Below are positions 60,670 through 64,000 of a DNA stretch of 64,000 nt, piece by piece. Position numbers and translations under genes: made by a program. This DNA is from Mauremys mutica. Its lineage: Eukaryota; Chordata; Testudines; Geoemydidae. Below the pieces are notes generated by a model, which was given only the letters and a program-made list of their open reading frames with translations, searched no databases and was not told the DNA's origin. The stretch is taken from contig NC_059082.1 in NCBI RefSeq assembly GCF_020497125.1, positions 19,829,965 through 19,893,964 of the forward strand. The letters run 5' to 3'. Positions within the stretch are counted from its first letter, which is position 1. Each line of letters starts with the position of its first letter.

Positions 60670-60845
60670 ATGTCATAGAACTAGACGAGACCTTGAAAGG
60701 TCCTCAAGTCCAGTCCCCTGCCTTCACTAGCAGGACCAAGTACTGATTTTGCCCCAGATCCCTAAGTGGCCCCTTCAAGGATTTAACTCACAACCCTTGG
60801 TTTATGCAGACCAATGCTCAAACCTCTGAGCTATCCCTCCTCCTG
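60670..60845 (-). mobile_element. tRNA-derived SINE, copy 3 (reverse)
   Basis: Reverse complement of the same SINE; its A box shows as CTCTGAGCTATCCCTCC at the right end. It shares the longer middle with copy 1 (CCCTGCCTTCACTAGCAGGA). Confidence 0.88.
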
Positions 60846-60956
60846 AGTTAATGAGATAAAATGGAAAATTAAAAAGTCAGCATAATGTAACCCACTCCTA
60901 CCAGTTAGCTTATACGCACTTATGAATGTAATACAGCCTACAGCTGTCAAATTCAC

Positions 60957-61035
60957 CCTATTAGCTCAAGTGGTAAAGGCTTGGGCTGTCAGTGCGGAAG
61001 CACAAGTGTTCACATCCTGTTGTTAAGGCAATCAG
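60957..61035 (+). repeat. Possible tRNA-like or SINE remnant
   Basis: TTAGCTCAAGTGGTAAAGG looks like an A box and GTGTTCACATCCTG like a B box at the usual spacing. There is no full cloverleaf, so it is not called a tRNA gene. Confidence 0.4.
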
Positions 61036-61424
61036 GAACTGTTACAAAAACATTTGTAGGTCTAGCTTCATGTGACTTGAGCTACATCAGTTCCCACTTA
61101 TGAGGTGGTATGGTTGGTGGTGGGTTTTTTTTGTTTTTGTTTGTTTTTTTGGAGGGGGTGCATGATAGAAAAGCTAAACGGCCTTTCTTTGGGCCTGTAC
61201 CTCTATTAACACCATTCATTTAAGGAATTTATAAACTTGGCCCCAATCCTGCAAACACAAAATTACACCTATGCTTAAGTGTCTGCAGGATCAGGGGTTT
61301 GGTGCCTCTACCTTACAGAAATGGAATAACCACAGAAACAACTTAGATCCAGTCACCAGTTAGATTAGGTCAGGGCTTCAATGAGTTAATCAATCAAGCC
61401 TCAGAGCCCCCTGACAGATGCGTA

Positions 61425-61500
61425 CAGAGCTGAGACGCGAGCCAAGGGGTCCTGGCTCCCAGTCCTGTGCCCTAACCGCTAGACCCCTCTGCCTCCAGCA
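61425..61500 (+). repeat. MIR-like 3' fragment at the edge of the SECISBP2L CpG island
   Basis: GGGGTCCTGGCTCCCAGTCC and CTAACCGCTAGACCCC follow the end of the MIR consensus. Confidence 0.5.
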
Positions 61501-61978
61501 GGCGCAGGCCAGCAAAGCCACTTGGCCAACGCGTTGTGCACGGCTTGGGTCTGCCGGGCTTCCGTCCCAGATGATGCCGCCCGCTGGCTCCCGCCCATCA
61601 GTGGCGCAGCTAGGAGCCGGTTTCCGTGTCGGCCGTCGCGGCTCCGGCACAGGCAGGCGCGGCTCAACGAGTCCGGCGGGGAGGGGGCAGCCATGGAGGA
61701 AGCGGCTCTAACTCCCCGCCGCTGACACACCCTGCCCCCAGTGCTGCCGCTCCGCCCGCCCGCCATCCCGTTCGGCCGCCCCGGGAGCAGCGGGCTGCGG
61801 CAGCGGCCCGTGTTTACCCCCGGCTCTCCACAGGTAGTAGCGTCTGACGGCAAGTGAGGGTAGTGGCTTCCGGAGATGTTAATGCGCATGCTCGGAGCCT
61901 TGGCGCATGCTCAGTAACAGCAAAGTAGCTGATCCTGACACTCCGCCGCCGCCTCTCCCCAGCCCAGCTGGAGGAGCC
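61430..61978 (+). promoter_or_regulatory. SECISBP2L: CpG-rich promoter and 5' UTR of SECISBP2L
   Basis: CpG-dense region directly before the exon. Two NRF1-like motifs (TGCGCATGCTC at 61883 and GGCGCATGCTC at 61902) sit 19 bp apart. An ETS-type GCTTCCGG lies at 61866-61873. There is no TATA box. The arrangement is typical of a broadly expressed gene. The many open frames over this region on both strands reflect GC content. Confidence 0.7.
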
Positions 61979-61996
61979 ATGGACAAAGCCGACAAG
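61979..61996 (+). CDS. SECISBP2L: First coding exon of SECISBP2L (six codons, partial gene)
   Basis: The ATG in GAGGAGCCATGG has a strong Kozak context. It opens MDKADK and is followed directly by a consensus donor, AAG|GTAAGG. Human SECISBP2L begins MDRA, and the gene lies tandem and downstream of COPS2 in other amniotes, so position, strand and the first residues all agree. The protein is a paralogue of the SECIS RNA-binding protein SBP2. The remaining exons lie beyond the window, so the call rests on a very short peptide plus synteny. A different gene with a short first exon cannot be excluded. Confidence 0.7.
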
Positions 61997-64000
61997 GTAA
62001 GGGAGGGGCGGGGGCGCCGGGCGCGCGCGCTGTAAACAAGCGGGGGTGGGGGGGCTGACGGGGTGTGCGCGAGCCGAGGGGTGCCGGGGCCAGGGGAGCT
62101 CGCGGGGGGCGGGGGCCCGGGGGCATCGGGGATTTGCGGCAGCCGGCAGAGGCAGAGCTGTAAATCCGAGGCGGGGGAGCGGGCAGTGGATCTGCTCAGC
62201 TGAGGGGGTTGGTGGGCTGCAGCCCTCGGGCCTGCGCTCCAAGCAGCTGGGCAGGGAGGTGAGGGGGTTCCTGGGTGCTCAGGAGAAGAGCTGTAACGCG
62301 GGGGGTGTTTGTGTATAAGGGCAGTTGGGGGGGGGTGTAAAAGCGATTTTCTCTTCCGTCCCTTCCCCCCCAACTCCGCCCCCCCCCCCCAATCTCAAAC
62401 TGGACTTTAGTCTTGAAAAGTTCTCTGGAAAACTAGAGCGAGCCAAGGCGCGGCAGGGAATGGCTTTTATTGGGCCAGCTGCTGTTGAGGGAAGAGAAAA
62501 CTCGATCTTTTCATGTCTGGGGGGACATTTCACTCGTAAACAGGGATCCGGGAGTGGGGGTGACAACACGGGCATAACCCCCTCAGCCCCAGCCATCTTT
62601 CCCTCTGTTGGGCTGGGAGGCTGGAGAGTCTTGTGAAGTGTGCGTGGGGGCGTTAAAACAGCAGCTAAAATACTGTAGGTCTGACCCCATTTCTTTTTAC
62701 CCACTTCCTATATAAACTTGAAGTTTATGCAAGTCGATGTTGTTGCTTGTCATATTCATAATGTTGTATCAAGACTCCTTTCTGTGCTTTTCCCTGAGGT
62801 GTTTCAAGTTGCTGGGGCAATTGGACTAAGTGAGATTTCAATTGACATATGCAAGATCAGCAGGAGAGACTTTTAAAACATCCTCAAAACCAGTAATATG
62901 TCATTTCCCTAGTGTCTGAAACATGTAGATTTGTTAAAATCATTGTTTGTTCCTGGGGTAGATGTAAGTCTCTAACATTCAGGACACCGTCTAGCCTTCC
63001 CTGGCCTTAGTTTGTAGCAGATAAAAGGTTTTAGTCATCCTCTTCTGCCCCCTTTTTTTTCCCCTAATGAATTTAAGTGGAGGGTCACAGAATAATCAAC
63101 TTACCTTGTTTTCAGGGTCTTTTCAAGTTGTTGTAACATGAAGGAGCCTTTAAAATATCCCTCAATCACAATCACAATTGTTTAATGTTTTATTGATGTG
63201 AACATAGTAAAATCCTTCAGCACAAGAAGGTGATGATTTTAAAAAATCCAAAATTAGAGTCCCTCTGTGTGAAACTTAAGATCTCTGTTACTACTAAGCT
63301 GCTCTTCAAGGAAATGTGTATTGAAAGACCCTAATTGCAGGAATTCAAATATAGTCCAGTTATGACTTTCATTTTTGAAAAATCTTCAGAAATTTTAGGG
63401 TTATCCTCTCAATTGACTTAATTCTAAACTTCAGTAATACAGTGGACATTGAACAATGGGTTATTTTTATAAGAATAATTGTTTCATTTTGTGCATAGTT
63501 TTTAAGGATCGATTAGTAAACAATGTGTATCTTCCCTAGCAGGCTGTGTGTTATGATGAGTGATAACTTCAAGCAATCAGTTACAGAGAAAGGATGAAAA
63601 TATGACTGTGTACAGAAATAGAATAATTTTTTTACTGAATTTAAATTAGACTATTCTGCTAAATTGGGAACTTCTTTCTATACTTCTGGTTAATTATTTC
63701 ATATATTTCTTTTGTTCACCTTAATTAGTATTGTGGTACTATTGTGAAGTTTGTTGCTAGAACTCTTAATCACAGATGACTTCACACATTCTGTCTAAGC
63801 ATTTTTTCCTTGCTCATGAGAGGGCTAAAAATCACAATGGTTATTCACCCCATTAAGTAGTGAAGCTCTCAGTAATGATTATACCCTTTTGATGTAGTCC
63901 CTTTCATATCAGAAGAAGCACAATTAAGAGCTTTGGGGCAAGGACTGTCCTTTTTTTTTTTTTTTGTCCTGTTCGTACAGTGCTTAGACCAATGGGAGCC
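61997..64000 (+). other. SECISBP2L: Start of SECISBP2L intron 1
   Basis: GC-rich sequence up to about 62600 (still CpG island), then AT-rich intronic sequence with no recognisable exon. An L2-like 3' end closes the window. Confidence 0.6.
63925..64000 (+). repeat. L2-like 3' end, cut by the window edge
   Basis: GCTTTGGGGCAAGGACTGTC, a T run, then GTACAGTGCTTAGACCAATG, the layout of L2-type tails. Confidence 0.5.

Noticed and set aside
60957..61035. Possible tRNA gene
   Set aside because: A- and B-box-like motifs exist, but acceptor and anticodon stems do not pair. More likely a SINE remnant.
61390..62704. Many open frames near the SECISBP2L start
   Set aside because: CpG-island composition. 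Only the six-codon exon with Kozak context and donor is supported.

Overview
This is vertebrate nuclear DNA with large introns, sparse exons and dense interspersed repeats. The repeat mix points to a turtle: tRNA-derived SINEs with a CR1-like tail, CR1 LINEs, and many hAT, Harbinger and Tigger-type DNA transposons. The lineage is inferred from repeat content, not from a database search.

One protein-coding gene is complete. COPS2 (COP9 signalosome subunit 2, CSN2/TRIP15) runs on the + strand from 11769 to 47758 in 13 coding exons of 54, 114, 78, 126, 90, 78, 175, 179, 53, 98, 83, 59 and 145 nt. They sum to 1332 nt and splice in frame to 443 residues plus a stop, the length of human CSN2. Every intron is GT-AG except intron 7, which has a GC donor. 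At the right end, a CpG-rich promoter and a six-codon first exon (61979-61996) fit the 5' end of SECISBP2L, which follows COPS2 on the same strand in other amniotes. GALK2, the usual divergent neighbour upstream of COPS2, was looked for on the minus strand but no exon could be recognised.

Layout. 1-11300: repeat-rich 5' flank holding a MIR, two Harbinger-like MITEs, a three-level nested insertion (3598-4133), a degenerate minus-strand LINE (about 5470-7060), and a CR1 3' end split by a hAT element. 11270-11822: CpG-rich COPS2 promoter with a 62-bp minisatellite, then exon 1. 11823-27904: 16-kb intron 1, with a Tigger-like element, a broken Harbinger transposase, a DIRS-type gag relic, a GC-rich minisatellite and a hAT element carrying a SINE. 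27905-47758: exons 2-13, with LTRs, a 1.65-kb foldback hAT element and several short hAT elements in the introns. 47759-61400: 3' UTR and intergenic DNA with few repeats. 61400-64000: SECISBP2L promoter, exon 1 and the start of intron 1.

COPS2 encodes a core scaffold subunit of the complex that removes NEDD8 from cullins. The other coding-like sequences are relics of selfish elements, all of them broken. Many insertions still have clear target-site duplications, so the order of events can be read directly.
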